Assembly: GCA_964570205.1 (NCBI GenBank)
Contig: CAZMXI010000232.1
Span: 1 to 6,204 of the forward strand
Length of the DNA stretch: 6,204 bases
DNA from: CAZMXI01 sp964570205
Lineage (GTDB): Bacteria; Planctomycetota; Phycisphaerae; Tepidisphaerales; Tepidisphaeraceae
Reading direction: 5' to 3'
Part shown: positions 5,958 through 6,204 of the stretch, one piece after another
Layout: each line of letters opens with the position of its first letter
How positions within the stretch are numbered: the stretch's first letter is position 1
Position numbers and translations under genes: made by a program
Notes under the pieces: generated by a model
The model's database searches: none
Told to the model about the DNA's origin: nothing
Seen by the model: the letters and a program-made list of their open reading frames with translations, nothing else

Positions 5958-5962
5958 CTTGT

Positions 5963-6204
5963 ATGACCATTTCTCGTCGTAACGTTTTGAAGATGGGCGC
6001 TGGGGCGGCCGCGATCTGCCTTGCCGGTCCGGCGCTGGAGGGAGCCGACGTCAAGAAGAAGATCCCGATCGGATTGCAGCTCTACTCGGTTCGGACGGTT
6101 GCAGAAAAGGACTTGCCCGGCGTGCTCCAGCAGGTTGGCAAGATGGGCTACGACGGCGTCGAGTTCGCCGGTTACTACGGCTGGGACCAGAAGCCCAAAG
6201 ACCT
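5963..6204 (+). CDS. TAT-exported sugar phosphate isomerase/epimerase family protein, 5' part
   Basis: The first 80 codons of a gene cut by the right edge. The N-terminus carries a twin-arginine leader: S-R-R-N-V-L-K at residues 4-10, a hydrophobic Ala/Gly-rich stretch (11-25) and a possible cleavage near Gly-Ala28. The mature part begins IPIGLQLYSVR, then a helix (DLPGVLQQVGKMG), then YDGVEFAGYYG. This is the characteristic opening of the xylose-isomerase-like TIM barrel (AP endonuclease family 2 / sugar phosphate isomerase-epimerase), where the first strand and the V-E-F strand line the active site. Members act on sugars, inositols or related polyols, and planctomycetes carry many exported copies. 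The metal-binding Glu/His residues lie beyond the window, so activity cannot be checked. No lipobox is present around Cys19. The start is set by GGAGG at 5953-5957. It is transcribed away from the SDR operon. Confidence 0.85.
   Translation, partial: MTISRRNVLKMGAGAAAICLAGPALEGADVKKKIPIGLQLYSVRTVAEKDLPGVLQQVGKMGYDGVEFAGYYGWDQKPKD

Larger units (their letters stand above)
5786..5962. other. divergent intergenic region
   Basis: This 177-nt gap separates the leftward small-protein/SDR operon from the rightward isomerase-like gene and must hold both promoters. The leftward -10 is TATAAT at 5793-5798. For the rightward gene the best -10 candidate is TACACT (5944-5949), but it would leave a very short leader and has no clear -35. 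A small hairpin, GACGG-CAGC-CCGTC, lies at 5897-5910. No small gene or RNA is recognisable. Confidence 0.4.

Noticed and set aside
5794..6054. 86-codon minus-strand frame across the divergent region
   Set aside because: It overlaps the isomerase-like start and the intergenic promoters, has no ribosome binding site and shows no motif.

Overview
The window is GC-rich DNA with a strong G/C bias at third codon positions. The gene types suggest a Planctomycetota bacterium: a fused two-half ABC-2 permease, a large secreted repeat protein with a planctomycete-style helical tail, and a sugar phosphate isomerase/epimerase-like protein with a twin-arginine leader. The phylum is an inference from gene style; no marker gene is present. 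I see no rRNA, tRNA, CRISPR array, transposon or phage gene.

Layout. Bases 1-218 are a left-edge leader with no secure gene. At 219-2093 (+) is a 624-residue ABC-2 type permease made of two tandem membrane halves; its ATPase partner is not in the window. At 2220-2495 (+) is a small protein resembling Phd/YefM antitoxins, with no toxin beside it. It converges on a large minus-strand gene (4641 to 2578), and a 12-bp bulged hairpin (2519-2549) lies in the gap between them. That large gene encodes a 687-residue Sec-exported protein with an unrecognised N-terminal domain, six short beta-type repeats arranged as three 104-residue double units, and a C-terminal helical segment. Upstream of it, also on the minus strand, are an SDR oxidoreductase (5500 to 4802) and an 85-residue basic protein (5785 to 5528), which form a likely two-gene operon. 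The small gene has a consensus TATAAT box 7 nt before its ATG, so its mRNA may be leaderless. A probable terminator (4736-4780) separates this operon from the repeat-protein gene. Diverging from the operon, at 5963 (+), is the start of a TAT-exported TIM-barrel sugar isomerase/epimerase family protein, cut off by the right edge.

How the genes fit together. Nothing ties all of them into one pathway. The permease presumably works with an ATPase encoded elsewhere. The repeat protein and the isomerase-like protein are both predicted to be exported. The SDR and the small basic protein are probably co-transcribed. I do not see a convincing new defence or mobile system. The points most worth a second look are the 104-residue super-repeat, the solo antitoxin-like protein and the leaderless-type promoter.
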